Both the position numbers and the translations under genes were made by a program. Of a DNA stretch of 64,000 bases, positions 10,884 through 23,200 are shown one piece after another (the stretch's first letter is position 1; the number at the start of each line of letters is the position of its first letter). The stretch is from Anastrepha obliqua (Eukaryota > Arthropoda > Insecta > Diptera > Tephritidae): the NCBI RefSeq assembly GCF_027943255.1, contig NC_072894.1, forward strand, positions 82,623,601 through 82,687,600, given 5' to 3'. Below the pieces are notes generated by a model. That model saw nothing but the letters and a program-made list of their open reading frames with translations. It was not told the DNA's origin and made no database searches.

Positions 10884-13800
10884 AAAGTATGGTAAAAAAT
10901 ACGTTTTGGTTATTGTATTAGAATTGTTCTATTTAACAGCATAAAGAAACCGAGATAGATATAGATATATAAGTATACATTTATACACAAAATGATTTTG
11001 CCATGGCTGTCTGTCCGTGCGCGTGATAACTCATTAAAAATTAATATTAGAAATAATGATGATGGAAATGTATACTCATTTTACTCTATCTAAGGAAGTT
11101 TAGTATTTAAATCGGTCGTGTGACATCGGCCAATAACTATGCTAACCTTCTATATAACTGTAATTTTGAAAAATTCAAAGAATTTCGTGCAAATGATAGC
11201 CCCAAAAACTAATTATGTACAAAGTAAGTAAAATTTTGAAAAATGTGTGCATCTCGATAATGACTTCATGACTTAAAACTCGCACAAACTTGGTTCGCAC
11301 ACTGTATTGCCGATCACGTTTAGATTCGGCACGAATATAGTATTATTCAGATCTAATATAACCATTCCCATTTTTATATAATTTGTTGACACTAAATTTC
11401 GGTCCATTTCCCTGACTTTGCAAGCTATAACTCTCATGGTTTATGAGTTTGTTTGGGCGAGGGTATTTAAATATAAAGTTCTGTTCGAACCGAATTTTGC
11501 CCATAATTATTTTATTTAAAAAATATATATATTCAGAACTGGCACCCTGTATTCGGTGTTTGTGCAGATTTTTGGTCCAACTTGTGATGTGCATCTTGAA
11601 GTTATTTTTAGTTCTCGTGAGAACCTTTTTCCGAAGCCAGAAATGTGCTAGGAACTCTGCATTGCCTGCTGATGAGCGAACGCTATAAGGTAAAACTGTA
11701 TATGAGTACCATTTGACATTTTGTTTCCACAGTCGGGTTAAATCTTCATTCATAAGGGTTATACTTTTACTAGCGGAGCTTTTCCTCCCGTGTGTGAAAA
11801 TTTCACTAAGAGAGATCAACACTGCCTCCTAACTATTAATGTGTCTACACGCGTATGTATGCCGTTGTAAGAGGGCATAGAGCGCTTCGATACTTGTGAA
11901 ACGCAGCTTTACCAAATTCAAAAAATGTTGGTTTGAGAGAAAAGGAAAATGAACGAAGAAGGCAGCTGAGAGGAAAACTACATAAATACAGAAGAAAAAA
12001 CATAGAGAATGGATAAAGAGTAGTTCGCAGGAATGTTGGAAACACGGTTTAGTTGTTACGCCCCTAATTCTGAAGATCCTCTTTTGCTTTTCAAGGTATG
12101 GAGGTATTTAATTTAAGCGCGTGCCTTACTCTGCTTTTTGTTCTCAAGCATTCTACATTAGCGCCTTTATTGTTTTCCCTGCTGGGTGATAGGAGGGGTT
12201 GAAACAAGGCTTTGCAATAAATATTGTACTGGCTATTAAGCTTGCGCATATTTACACAAGTGCGTGTACATACGTACATATGTTGTCCTTTTAATGGCAT
12301 CAAAATGGAAATCAAGTGTAATGCAATTCAGCATAACAGCGCATAATAAGAATAATACTAATAACTTAAAAAATGCGAAAATAATAACGAACCAAAAAAC
12401 AAAATGAAAATACAGCGAGTCCGGCTGATTGAGTGACTGCCGAGTTGGAAACACTGTTGCAAAAAGCATTGGCATAAAAACAGTCGTATTGGCAGAGGTA
12501 ATACAAACAATCGGGCAAAAAGGGCTGCAGTAAAGGTAAATAAACAAAGAATGAAAGAAATGAAGAGTTAAAAAATAAAAATACAAATACAAAAAACGAA
12601 AAAAAACGAGACAAAGATATGTACTTTTGTAGGTATAGAGAAAAATTAAAAAATGCGCGCATTGTTCTTATTGCTTTTGTGCGGCAAATACCACAAGTGC
12701 GGATAATGCAAAGCAAATGTTTTGCCACGGATGCTGCGAGGCTGCTGTTGTGTTGCGAACTGTTGTGATGTTGCCATTCTAGGTTTTGTATGTGCATACA
12801 TAGCATACTTATGTATGTATCTCCCTATGTTTTTATGCCTCCACAGTTTTGCACATGCAGCAAAAATAATGAAAAAAAATTATAAAAAATGAAAAAAGTT
12901 AAGAAAAAATGGAAACACTCGCCATAAAACGTGACCGGCCATTTTTCAATGTCAGACGAAAATGTTTGTACCCGCCCTCGTCGTCTGCTGCCATACGCTA
13001 CACCTATTCCACCTATTCTTCCACTACTACTGATTTGCTCCCTGCATCATTACGCCTGATCTTCTTTGTTTGCTACTGCTTTTTGTGTATTTTTAGAGTT
13101 TTGGCTTTAAGCGGTTTCTCTTCATTTTGTTTTATTTAATTTTCAGTTGTCTCTACTGCCTCTGAGAAAATGGGATGAAAAGGGAATTTCTCGATATTTT
13201 TTCGGTTCGCTGCAATTTCTCAGTTTCAGTTAAAGTTTTATTTTTGCAATTGCTCGCTGCGCAGAAGTTTAACTCGTAGGCTTTATTTTCAGAGAATGTG
13301 TGTATGTATATGAATGTATGCATGTGCGCACGTATGTATTGCATTTACATTATATGCTTGAACCGGAATGTGTAGCTCAGTAGAGGAGTGACTTTATAAT
13401 ACATTTACGTTGAGCTCTTTCGTTCGCGCAAAATTAATATTAATGCTTTGTTTATGACTTATTTTTATATTCAGTTTATTTTCATTGTGTGCATTGTTTT
13501 CGCGCAATTCAGACTTGCGCGGAATATCTTTGCACGAAAGTAGACATTTTTGTGCGCCAATTAATTTTGAACCGCCTACCAAATTTTACAATTTTTGTGG
13601 TTTTATTTGAGCTGAAAATATGCTTTATTGCGAGTAATAAATGTCCATAAAAAGAATGACACAAATAGCTATAAACAATAATAACGAGCGCATTCGCCCC
13701 AAAATATGCAGCATGAAAGTTTATGGTTGGCATTTTAAAAATTTTAAGTCAATAATTTTCTTGATGAACTTATTTTGTTTTTTATAAATCTTACTGGCTC

Positions 13801-15229
13801 ACACAAAAACTTACGCTACATAAAATTTTATAATTTTATTTGTGGTATACTTTTAGGCGCTACAACGGTATTAAGTCAAAACTTTAGCTTTTTATGTAGT
13901 CAAAACTTAACAGAAAGTAGAAGAATGTGCAAGTAGAAGTAACGCGAAATTACATGAACAGGGTGATCTAACATACTTATATTTAGAAGTAAATAAAAAT
14001 TTAAATAAAAAATAAAAATTAAAAAAAAAAAATTAAACGACATTCGATTGGCGCGATTTCATCAGCTGCCTTGGCTGTCTGGGTATTGTCAACGCAATTT
14101 TCCAAGACCTTTTACATGGCATATCGCAAAGACGGCTAATAGTAAGATGACCCAATTAAGACACTAAAAGATCGATTATTTGATGAGCTACGTGCCACGC
14201 TTCATAATTCTGCTGAAATTACGAATTTTAAAGGCTCATGACTTCAATTTGAGCCCACAAAAAAATGATCATATTCACTTTTTGAGACCGATGGTGAGGC
14301 AGTGAGTGCTCTTTTATTGAGATGCCCAATCTAGGTCACTCTTTTCGTTAAGGATGGGTACCGAAGGTGTTCTTAGCTAGCAGACAATTTCCGTTATGGA
14401 TGAATACTTTTTTCCTAAAACTCGCAGTTTGATTAGCACAGCTCTCACTTCCGAAGTAAGCTTGCAAATATTTTCCAACGATTTCTGTCCTTGTAAAGTG
14501 GCTCAAAGGTAAGCTAAGGGTTGACAGTCGAGATCCATACGCTATTTGAGGACAGCTTGAGAGTAAAATTATCTAGTTTTTATTTTGAAGCTCGTGAAGT
14601 TATAATCACATTTGTAAGTGGACGCATGCCGTCAACTACCGTAAGCACTCTGTATACATAATTCACAATCACATATTATATATACTATATGATTCAAAAA
14701 GGTATTTGTGCTGGAAACACCCATTACAAATATTTCTGTAAGTACATAGGTATGTATGCAGAGAAGTTTGCTATATATTTGCCTGTTCTCTTTTAGGTAT
14801 TCGCTTCGCATGCGTTTAATGGCGCATAAAAATTTATGAAAAATCAATTTCAACAGCGTATAATACGTAGCAGGCAAAAACAACAACGCAGTATACTTTG
14901 CGGCGCAAGGCGATAAAACAGCGCCGTCAGGTCTACGTTACTGATGAAAAAAATTACTTGCTTTGTGTATTAAATTGGCGAAACTACATTTACAGTATAC
15001 TTACTCGTACAAACATTGGAAAATTGGAAGAGAAGAAGACACTATTTGCTTGCCACCACTTTTATTCTAGTGTGCCTCGAACATTACCGTGGGTCAAGTC
15101 TTGGTGAATGAATATAGGTAAGAGCCATCATACAGTCGGGCTAATATAGGTATATAAGACCCGGTCCAAGTCACACTGAAAATGCAGTCGTAGTAGAGCA
15201 AAGAGAACAAGAGCAAGGTGTTTTGCTTT
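10884..15229. other. Long AT-rich stretch without a recognised gene
   Basis: About 4.3 kb. A CTGTCTGTCCGTGCGCG-type block near 11006-11025 resembles phrases common in fly repeats but could not be assigned. A minus-strand frame of 159 residues (11343-11822) is the longest here and has no recognisable domain. Frames at 11845-13139 are T-rich (Phe/Leu/Cys strings). The block 14040-14600 has mixed composition and may hide an old transposon, but no motif could be read. Confidence 0.45.
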
Positions 15230-15890
15230 TAATTTTGAATGCTCGAATGTCAAAATATTGAGAGTTTAGAGTAACAGACCCTTATGCTCTTAAGTTACTA
15301 TTTACAGCATTTCTTCGTTTTCCATTAGAATATGCCTTACCACCAATTCTCTATCGAAGGAATTGAACGGGTTCAAAAAGTTTTCTTAAGTACGCCTTCT
15401 CTTCACTATATTTCTTGAATCCTGTCCCGTCATATAAATCTCGTCTACTTCTAATTAATCTCAAACAGCTAGAAAGTAGAAGATCGATTTTGTCGCTATC
15501 TTTTCAGTTTCATATTATCAGGGGGGAAATTGACTGTTCCTCTCTTCTAGAAATGCTTAAATTTTTGGTCCCTACCAGGTCTTCAGGTATTAAATATCCG
15601 TTCCATTTGAAGTGGTCCAGAACAAATTATGCCTTGAATGCTCCTATTGCTCGCTCTCATCATGAATTCAATGAGATTTCGAATATTATTGCATTTGATT
15701 TTACTTTGTCTGAGTTATGCTTTTCTGCTGAATTAAAAATTTTATTGTAATTTAGATTTTCGATAACGATATTTTTGTAATAAGTAGTGAGTAAGAATAA
15801 TATAACTTTTTGTTTGATATACTTTCGTTATAAATAGTCAGTAAAAACCATTGTTTATTGATTTCAGAATAAATAAATAAATAATTAAAA
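15230..15890 (+). mobile_element. Jockey-type LINE reverse transcriptase C-terminal fragment
   Basis: The frame reads DPYALKLLFTAFLRFPLEYALPP from about 15275, then IERVQKVFLS, and after a frame change YKSRLLLINLKQLESRRSIL (15415 onward). This is the region just after the polymerase domain in jockey-like non-LTR elements. There the family pattern is a conserved LEY, then RIERVQK-FLRYAL, then R-LLGL-LESRR. The 111-residue frame at 15415-15750 continues to a Phe/Leu-rich end. The copy finishes in AATAAATAAATAA repeats at about 15868-15885, typical of such tails. It is 5'-truncated, frameshifted and inactive. Confidence 0.78.
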
Positions 15891-17778
15891 AACTGTCTAA
15901 ATCGAAGTCATGCCATCAGGTATATATTTGCCATATCCGACATCCACATCCTTCTTTTCCTCGGAAAGCGAAAATAAAGTTACGCCCAAGCGAACTAACG
16001 ACATCCATAGAATGCATTCCTTCTAGAGAGCAGCTCTTAATAAGATATAAAATCTGGGTAGACGATCTATGGTTGAGTATTGAAATGTAATTCTTATCAA
16101 CATGGTATATTCTACTGTCGACGGTGGCGTAATGCTGAAATCGCCCATAAGGGCAATTTACTTACCTCCCAAAGTGTAACTATTAGTTATTTTAATTCCA
16201 TTTTGGCTTAGTGAAGGTGCATTTCGGTAAATGTATGTACTTGTGTGTGGCTGTTTTTGATTTTACTGACGCTCACTCACGCGTTAAGTTATTGTGAAAT
16301 GTGATATCGAAGGCATTTAAGCGCAATCATTGTATTAATTCGAGTGGACGGCAGTTAATTGAATTACAACTGCTGCAGCAATCGAATTATGCGACGAGCA
16401 GCAATGCGGCTGCAACACCAGCAATGCCTTCATGTAACTCATTACTGATTGGTGTTGGCGTGTGTGAGATTATGTGTCTTTTTATTTCCCTTTCTTCTCT
16501 TGCATGGAGCACTTAATTCCGCTAATTGCATTTGTCGCTATATGCATATTTGAATGCATGTTGGTATACTCGTAGTCATACATACTTACATTCATAGCCA
16601 TGATTACAATTATTTGAATGCTTGTGTGTATATACTTATTAGACTTAAAGGATTCAGGGACTTACATTGCATACTGTCAGGCGCTCAAGCTGATCAACTG
16701 ACAATCGTTAAGTAAAATTTATGAGTGGGTGCATTTTAGCTGTTTGTTAGTACTACGCCTTGAAATATGTTTTGAAAGTTTTTAGGAATTACAATAAAAT
16801 ACGCAATGCGAAGTGGGTATTAGTCGGCGTTTTCTAAAAATTATTTAAATGAGTAGTTTGTTAAGTTACAAAAAGAAAAGAAATCATTCATTTTTGAAAC
16901 ACAAATATGCAAAATAATTATCGTATATGTGTGTATAAAAGTACATATGTATGTTATCGTTGTTGACAACAATCGCCGAGAGCTCTCACTGTGCCTAATA
17001 TTGCAAAATATGTGCTGCTCTCCTATTGTTTCATTACCTACATACGACCCGTGCATATAACGCAAAAAAATCACACTCATACATATATATAAGTCCCGGC
17101 AGATTTGTGAATGAACCATTGAATTCCAAAAAAAAAAACTCTTTTCAATTGACACGTTTCAGTGTCAATGGCAGCTTAAAAGGGGCATACAAAATATGTA
17201 CACACAAGCTCATTGAACTATTTATTACACACATACGCAAGTATGTATTGCATACGCACCTCATGGCAACTCAACCAAAATGTGAAGTCCAATAAAATCA
17301 TTGCAAATAAACACCTATACAATTGTTATGTGCATGTATGTGTGCATTCGTAGAACTGCAGCCGCAAAAATTGCATTTACTAGGCTGATAGTAGTAGCTC
17401 AAATATGCCAATCGTGCGGTCAAATTCACTTTCATTTCTGCACACCGTTATACAGTTAATATAGTTAGCCTGAATGATGGCAAAAAAGTGTTAAAAAAAG
17501 GAAAATCATATTTAAAGGTAGAACAAGTTTGGTTATAAAAAGCGAAATTGAGCATTCAAATCAAAAGTGCAAAAGCAGAATAAAATACTGACTAAACGAA
17601 ACGTGAAATGGTGGCTAACGGCTCATACATACATGCATACATATAAATGCACATACACATTTAAATACATATGCATATTTAAATACATATGCATGTAAGC
17701 GCACCTAAGTATTATGCATGCATACATAAATAAGTGCAAACAAAGAATGTATGGTGCGTTTTTAAATCTTATGCACCT
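15891..17778. other. Unique AT-rich DNA with a short tandem repeat
   Basis: No gene recognised. A frame at 16301-16516 is rich in Gln/Asn/Ala from CAG/CAA-type repeats. An 18-bp unit (ATTTAAATACATATGCAT) is present twice in tandem at 17659-17694. Many TATGTA/CATATG microsatellite-like motifs are scattered through it. Confidence 0.5.
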
Positions 17779-18962
17779 GGATCTAAAAGTTCCCGTAATA
17801 TAGGCAGAAAATTCAAATACAAGTTTATTCCTCAAAAGCGATAGTATCGTCTTTAAATTACTCCCCATCAACTGCACGCACTTATGCCAGTGTTTGATTC
17901 AGCTCGCGAAACATTTCTGAAACTCTCTTCCATTACTTCCTTTTTGCTGTTAAAACGCGTTCCCGGAGTGATTTTTCGAGTCGATCAAACAGAAAAAAAT
18001 CTCAGGGAGCCATATCAGGTGAATTCGATGGCTGTTGGATGGCATTCGTTTCATTTTTGATCAAAAATTCACCGATAATGATGGCACTGCCCGACGGTGC
18101 GTTATCATAAAGCAAAATTCAAGAGTTGCTTTCCCAAAAACGTTTTCTGTTTTGGCGAATTTCTTCATTTAAATGTCTCATAAAGCCCAAATAATAGTTC
18201 TTAATAACTGTCTGACCTGCTGGCAAATATTCGTGGTGTACAAAACCGTTGTAATTCATAAAACCCGTAAGCATCGGAATCTTTTTGCCATGTGCTCACT
18301 CGTCTACTGGCCTGGTGCTGGCCTGCGTGTCGTGCTCATAAACTTACGTCTCGTCTCCTATAATGATGCGTTTGATGAATGTTGGTTCGGATTCAGCTTT
18401 GGAAATCATGCGTTTGGTGATATCAACGTTGGCCCCTTTTTATACGAAATTCGGGTCCTTTGAGATCAACTTTGCAGCAACACGGCGCAAGTCCAAATCA
18501 CTAACTACAATGTCCTGAACGGATCCATAGGCAATGTTCCAATCCTCTGCCAGCTCTTTTAATTAACTTTCCTTGCACTTTATTGATCGTCCTAAGAACG
18601 AACGATGGACTCACGATCTGCTCTGAAGTGTTCATGCCACTTGTTTTCTTAAAAGTATTCCCACCGAAACAGTTTCCTTACATTTCCAAGGTTGTCGTGC
18701 AATTGCATCCATTTTTAACTCAACATTTAATTCAAACTTGTTGTTACAAATTCATACTCATTTTTGAAGCGGCAAAAAATTCAAATCACATGCAGAGGTA
18801 GATTTACTCAAAACGGCGTATCTTTTGCAAATGTCAAGCAATGACGACTAAATTTAGATTAGAATGTTAAACATAGATATGGCGACCTAACAAAAAAGCA
18901 GAACTAAATTCATTCGACTTCGAGCGTCGCCTGGGAGATGTCCGGTAACTTTTTGATCGACG
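17779..18962 (-). mobile_element. DD34D mariner remnant with both terminal repeats
   Basis: Read on the minus strand, a degraded transposase shows PTFIKRIIIGDET (first Asp), FVHHEYLPAGQTV, LLYDNAPSGSA (second Asp), GEFLIKN and SPDMAP*DFFLFDRL (third Asp). Thirty-four positions separate the last two Asp, one of them a stop. The tail shows the WHKC/QVRAVDGE-like end. The terminal repeats agree with those of the 29.7-kb copy: the left end reads GGATCTAAAAGTTCCCG and the right, reversed, reads TCGATCAAAAAGTTACCGGA. Several stops make it inactive. The plus-strand frame at 18173-18463 is a shadow. Confidence 0.82.
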
Positions 18963-19744
18963 TGGTATATAAGTAATATTATTGCCTTGTGTATACATAA
19001 ACACTTGTGCTTGTATGTGCTTATGTGCTTATGCAGTATATAGAAGTATGCTGGAGTATGCAAATGAAATTGAAAAATGACGCCGCCAGCCGCGAATATG
19101 CAAAATTCATTATTTTTCCGCTTAATTAAAAAATACTACAGCCAAATACCGAATACCAACGTGCAATTTACAAATGTAGACACTTACACACACGCTTGTA
19201 TATGGAAATTATTTAGCCCAGTAAACCATGACATTATGTTTGTTTGAGAAATAAAATCCGCTTATGGAATAATTTATTCTAAGCGCGCGCTACATGCAAC
19301 TCATTAACCTGCTCATTGAACAGCAGCCAACGGGATTAGAGTTTGCCCTTCCCACATAAGAACAAGACTTTTGAGTCTATAGATCATCGAGACCCAGAGC
19401 CCCAAGTTTCAACTTTTTATTTAATTTTTTAAATGGTAGTTAATTGCATCATACGCTATCATTTCATTAAGCGACTCTTCATCAATACAATAGGTTCATC
19501 TTTGAACTCTGGGTGTTAGATCGAATGATGGACACGAAGATGGCGGTCTGCTTTAATCGGAAACCATTACTTTCTCGGTAGATGGCTGAAGTGATCGATA
19601 TCTCGTAATTTCTACATATCCTCAGTATCAATCAAACCACTTAACGTTTATGCTCGTTGTCAAGGTGACGACATTTCACATTAAAAATATTATTTTGCTG
19701 TTTTTTGATTGTTCCAATCAGTCGTGAGTTACAGGGTGTTAATA
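18963..19744. other. Unassigned stretch between two mariner remnants
   Basis: Mostly AT-rich unique DNA. The part from about 19600 to 19744 may be the 5' untranslated end of the next mariner remnant, but no inverted repeat could be fixed. Confidence 0.4.
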
Positions 19745-20990
19745 ATGGACGTCAACAAAGAGAAAGTTCGGTGCATTTTACAGTTTTTCTTTGATAATGA
19801 CGAAAATGCAAGTCAGGCCTCCAAAATTGTGAATTGTGTTTATGGTGTCGATACAGTTACATCTAAATAAGTCGATTCCGTTCAGGCATTTTTGATGATT
19901 TTCTTTAAACTTAAAACGTTAAAATACAGAAATAATTGAAGTTGATCGGCATGTTAGTAGTCATAGCATCGCCCACGAGCAAAAGATCGACCATAAAAGC
20001 GTTCTTAGCTATTTGCGCAAAAATGTTATACAAAAATAATGGATTTATATTTCCCCAAACTAATATTAATACGTGGGTTGCCTTTTAACAGGGTCGTGAT
20101 GAACTGTAATTTGACATTTTTATCGAAAAGTTTTATATTTTTTACATTAACGTTTTCAATTCCGAACTTTATTTTCTTTCTTTCAGTACGTCGAAAAATT
20201 CATCTGGCTCAAAAGATGGAACTAACTCGATAAATGTTTCTTGTATTCATTTATTATGATTTTCGACCTAGATTATAGGGACAGGAGTGCATTGATCAGT
20301 TTACTTCGACTCTTGGAATATAAATAGTCCCGTTAGTCACAGTGAAAAGCTGATATAACCAGTTTCAACGTTGCGTAGTATTGAAGAACAGGGTGGTTCA
20401 AAGTACGTTTATGACATCGTAACAGGTGAAAAACCTTGGACCATAAATATGAGCCAGAAAGAAACCAGCAATCAACAGTATTGGTGTTCCAAGACAAGCA
20501 TAATCTAACAAAAGTTGTTCACAGAACAAGCACTTCAAAGCACATGGTCGACTTTTTTTTCGGCATATCTTAATGTCGAAACTGAACCATATGGGAAATT
20601 TAAAACAGTCAGTTTAGAGTGGTATAAAACTACTTGTTTGCCAAAAGTTTTCAGAACAATTAAGGAAAACCAAAGCGAAAGACGAACTATTCTTCACAAT
20701 AACCATGCGAGTTCACGAAAGAGATTTTTTTAATTAATCGAATTAGATCGAATTAATGGATCATCTGTTTTACAACTCTGATTTGTCACCTAATGATTTG
20801 TTTTGCTTACGAGCATCAGAAATACAATGCGATGTCAACATTTTTCAACGTCTGAAGGAGCTGTTGACGCCTTTGGTTAGCACGTTTTAGAGGTTTCCAC
20901 TTCTGAGTGGCATAAGTGCTTTGAAAGTAGGTTCAAGCCAACGCAGAAGAATATTTTGAAAAATAATAAAGTCGCTCTGTGTTTTCATTA
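19745..20990 (+). mobile_element. Mosaic mariner-like remnant
   Basis: The 5' part starts at an ATG with MDVNKEKVRCILQFFFDN and continues NASQASKIVN, then EVDRH and KIDHK pieces. This is the N-terminal DNA-binding region of a DD34D mariner. From about 20400 a second set of transposase motifs appears: VYDIVTGEKPW, QSTWSTFFSAYLNV, SLEWYKTTCLPKVF, RRTILHNNHASS, then SDLSPNDLFCL and a QRRRIF end. The intervening sequence (about 20040-20370) does not read as either. The second part resembles a different mariner lineage from the first. This could be one rearranged element or two overlapping insertions. Many stops make it inactive. Confidence 0.6.
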
Positions 20991-21088
20991 TGGGGCCCAA
21001 GAACTGTAAGAATAATTTAATTCGATATTAGGCAGTAACCTGAAAAAATTGATTTTAAATTATGTACAATAACAAATATCAAATAATA

Positions 21089-22373
21089 TTGGGAGGTTGA
21101 ATTAGTTTTAAAGGTTTTTTTCGAAGATTTGGGGCTTTATTGTGAAAAAACGGTACAAAATATTTTATTCGAAGTATTGGCCATCGCTAGCTACAACTTT
21201 CGCCCATCTTTCGGGCAATTTCCGGATGCCGTTTCTCCAAAATTCTGGCCGCTGCTTGGCTATCCATGACTCAACCCATATTTTGGTAGCCTCGTACGAG
21301 GAGAACCGCTGGTCCGCCAAATCGAGACTCACATGCCGGAACAAATGATAATCGGAGGGAGCTATGTCTGGACTATACGGCGGGTGGGGTAACACTTCCC
21401 AGCCAAGCGTTCCAAGGTATTTTTTGACAGGTTGAGCAACATGCGGCCGAGCGTTGTCATGTTGCAAAATAACCTTGTCGTGCCTTTTTACCGTTTCCGG
21501 CTGTTTTTCTTTCAATGCCCGGCTTAAACGCATCAATTGCAGTCGGTAACGATCCCCCGTGATTGTTTCGCCCGGTTGGAGCAGCTCAAAATATACGACG
21601 CCGACCTGATCCCACCAAATGCAGAGCATGATTTTCTTGACGTGAATATTCTGCTTGGCCGGCGACGTTGATGCGTGGCCGGGCAAACCCCATGATTTTT
21701 TGCATTTTGGGTTATCGTAGTGGATCCATTTTTCGTCGCCAGTCACCACCCGATGCAAAAAACCCTTCCGATTTTGTCGCTCGATCAGCAATTCGCACGT
21801 AAAAAATCGCCGTTCGACGTCGCGCAGCTTCAACTCGTACGGGACCCAATGTCCTTGCTTTTGGATCATTCCCATCGCTTTTAGATGCTTGCAAACGGTT
21901 GATTTATCAACGCCCAATGATTCAGCAAGCTCTTCTTGGGTTTGGCACGAGTCCTCGTTTACCAATTCCCCCAATTCCGCGTCCTCGAACTTTTTGGGCT
22001 GGCCAAGACGCTCCTTGTCTTCGGTGTGAAAATCACCACTTTTGAATCGTCGAAACCAGTACTCACATGTTGAAATCGACGGAGTATGGTCTTGGTAGGC
22101 CTCCTGCAGCAATTCACGGGCTTGGGCTGTATTTTTTCTTCAAATTGAAGCAGAAAAGCAAAGCTTCCCGCAAATTGCGTTTCGACGGCACGAAAGTTGA
22201 CACACTCGGAGCACGAAAACACTGCGTTGTTTATACTTCAGCGAAATGACAGATACTGATAAACAAAGCCTAGGGATGAGGCTTTGTCATGAATATATAT
22301 TCAGTATTGCCAACGCGATTAAGTGATAAATAGCGCCATCTGTGTGTCACCTTTAAAACTAATTCAACCTCCA
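21089..22373 (-). mobile_element. Nearly intact mariner element
   Basis: The element is 1285 bp, a usual length for mariner. It is bounded by TA dinucleotides and inverted repeats: the left reads TTGGGAGGTTGAATTAGTTT and the right, reversed, reads TGGAGGTTGAATTAGTTTTA. It encodes one transposase on the minus strand covering almost the whole element. It is by far the best preserved transposon in the window, so probably a recent arrival. Its DD34D signature and conserved blocks place it in the mariner family. By eye it is closer to mellifera/mauritiana-like subfamilies than to the others here, but the subfamily is not settled. Confidence 0.93.
21165..22203 (-). pseudogene. Mariner transposase with one frameshift
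   Basis: DNA-cutting transposase of about 345 codons, the usual mariner length. In order: an N-terminal STFVPSKRNLREALLFCFNL segment, a paired helix-turn-helix region (TCEYWFRRFKSGDF, then QTQEELAESLGVDKSTVCKHL), the linker WVPYEL, and then the catalytic domain. That domain has VTGDEKWIHYD (Asp 1), VILQHDNARPH (Asp 2) and HPPYSPDIAPSDYHLF (Asp 3), with 34 residues between Asp 2 and Asp 3. It ends LPERWAKVVASDGQYFE and a stop at 21165-21167. The frame is broken by one extra base in a T6 run (22132-22137 on the plus strand). The expected ATG before STFVP is GTG (22201-22203). From residue about 33 onward the protein is uninterrupted (315 residues). Confidence 0.93.
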
Positions 22374-22624
22374 TAGCAAACACGGAAAGTTATTTTATAT
22401 ACTCAGTTCATATTACTATTTACTAAACTTTCCTCCTATTTTTTTATAAAAAAAAAGCTCATCGTTTAACAAAAGCCTTATATTGTAAATCTAAGTTCCA
22501 GGCACAAATATTCCATTCATGTTTAAAGAGAACAAATGTAGAAAAAATGAACAAACTTAAGTTTACTGCATGCAGAAGTTGAAACAGGGTTACAGGGTGC
22601 CTTTGAAATTAAGCATATGCCATC
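22374..22624. other. Short AT-rich gap
   Basis: Between the mariner and a LINE fragment; nothing recognised. Confidence 0.4.
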
Positions 22625-22930
22625 ATCAGTGGCAAGGACTAAATGTTCAACCACTTTTTTAGCTGACGACGGGATCTAGGCTAGAGAACTGCCACAGGCT
22701 ATTACCGAAAGGCACACTAAAAGGCTCAAGCGCCCAGCCGCCACACACGGACATTTGCAAAGAAAATGTTCAACAGTCTCCTTCTCTGTCGGATCCCCAC
22801 TGCTTTCGCCATGGAGGTTGTACGGAAGCCGAAGCATCTTCAAATGAGTTCCTACCACCCAGTGACCTGTAACCACCGCTAAAAGTTTGAAAATTGATTG
22901 GCGGGGTATCCCTAGATGTAAATACTAAAC
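22625..22930 (-). mobile_element. RNase H LINE C-terminal fragment
   Basis: The minus strand reads VTGHWVVGTHLKMLRLPYNL, then GDPTEKETVEHFLCKCPCVAAGRLS. This is the segment with the C-terminal Cys/His metal-binding motif of RNase H LINEs; the first Cys pair is damaged. At the DNA level it is clearly homologous to 60640-60890, which is the same part of the LINE at 60.5-61.5 kb. Only about 300 bp remains and no ends or target duplications were found. Confidence 0.85.
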
Positions 22931-23200
22931 GATATTTAAAATATGGAGTTTTCAAACGAATTTTGTGTACTCTGTTAGAAATTTGAACTAAATGAAGTTA
23001 TTCTCTTCAGAAAATATGCGCGAACTACCGAAGTGCAATTAAAATGGTACGTGCAATTTGTGAAGTATAATCCAGAAATTCACAACAGAAAGAACACCCC
23101 AATGGGCCTACAAACATAAAAAAGTACCGTCAAAAACAGAACAGAAGGAAAAGGAATGAATATTACATTTGGTTATATTTTTTAAATATTTAAATCAGGG
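22931..23200. other. Short unassigned stretch
   Basis: AT-rich DNA between two LINE fragments; nothing recognised. Confidence 0.35.

Noticed and set aside
12236..13139. Hydrophobic frames that look like membrane proteins
   Set aside because: They are Phe/Leu/Ile strings from A/T-rich DNA, overlap in different frames and have no domain.
18173..18463. 96-residue plus-strand frame
   Set aside because: It is the antisense shadow of the mariner transposase remnant on the minus strand.
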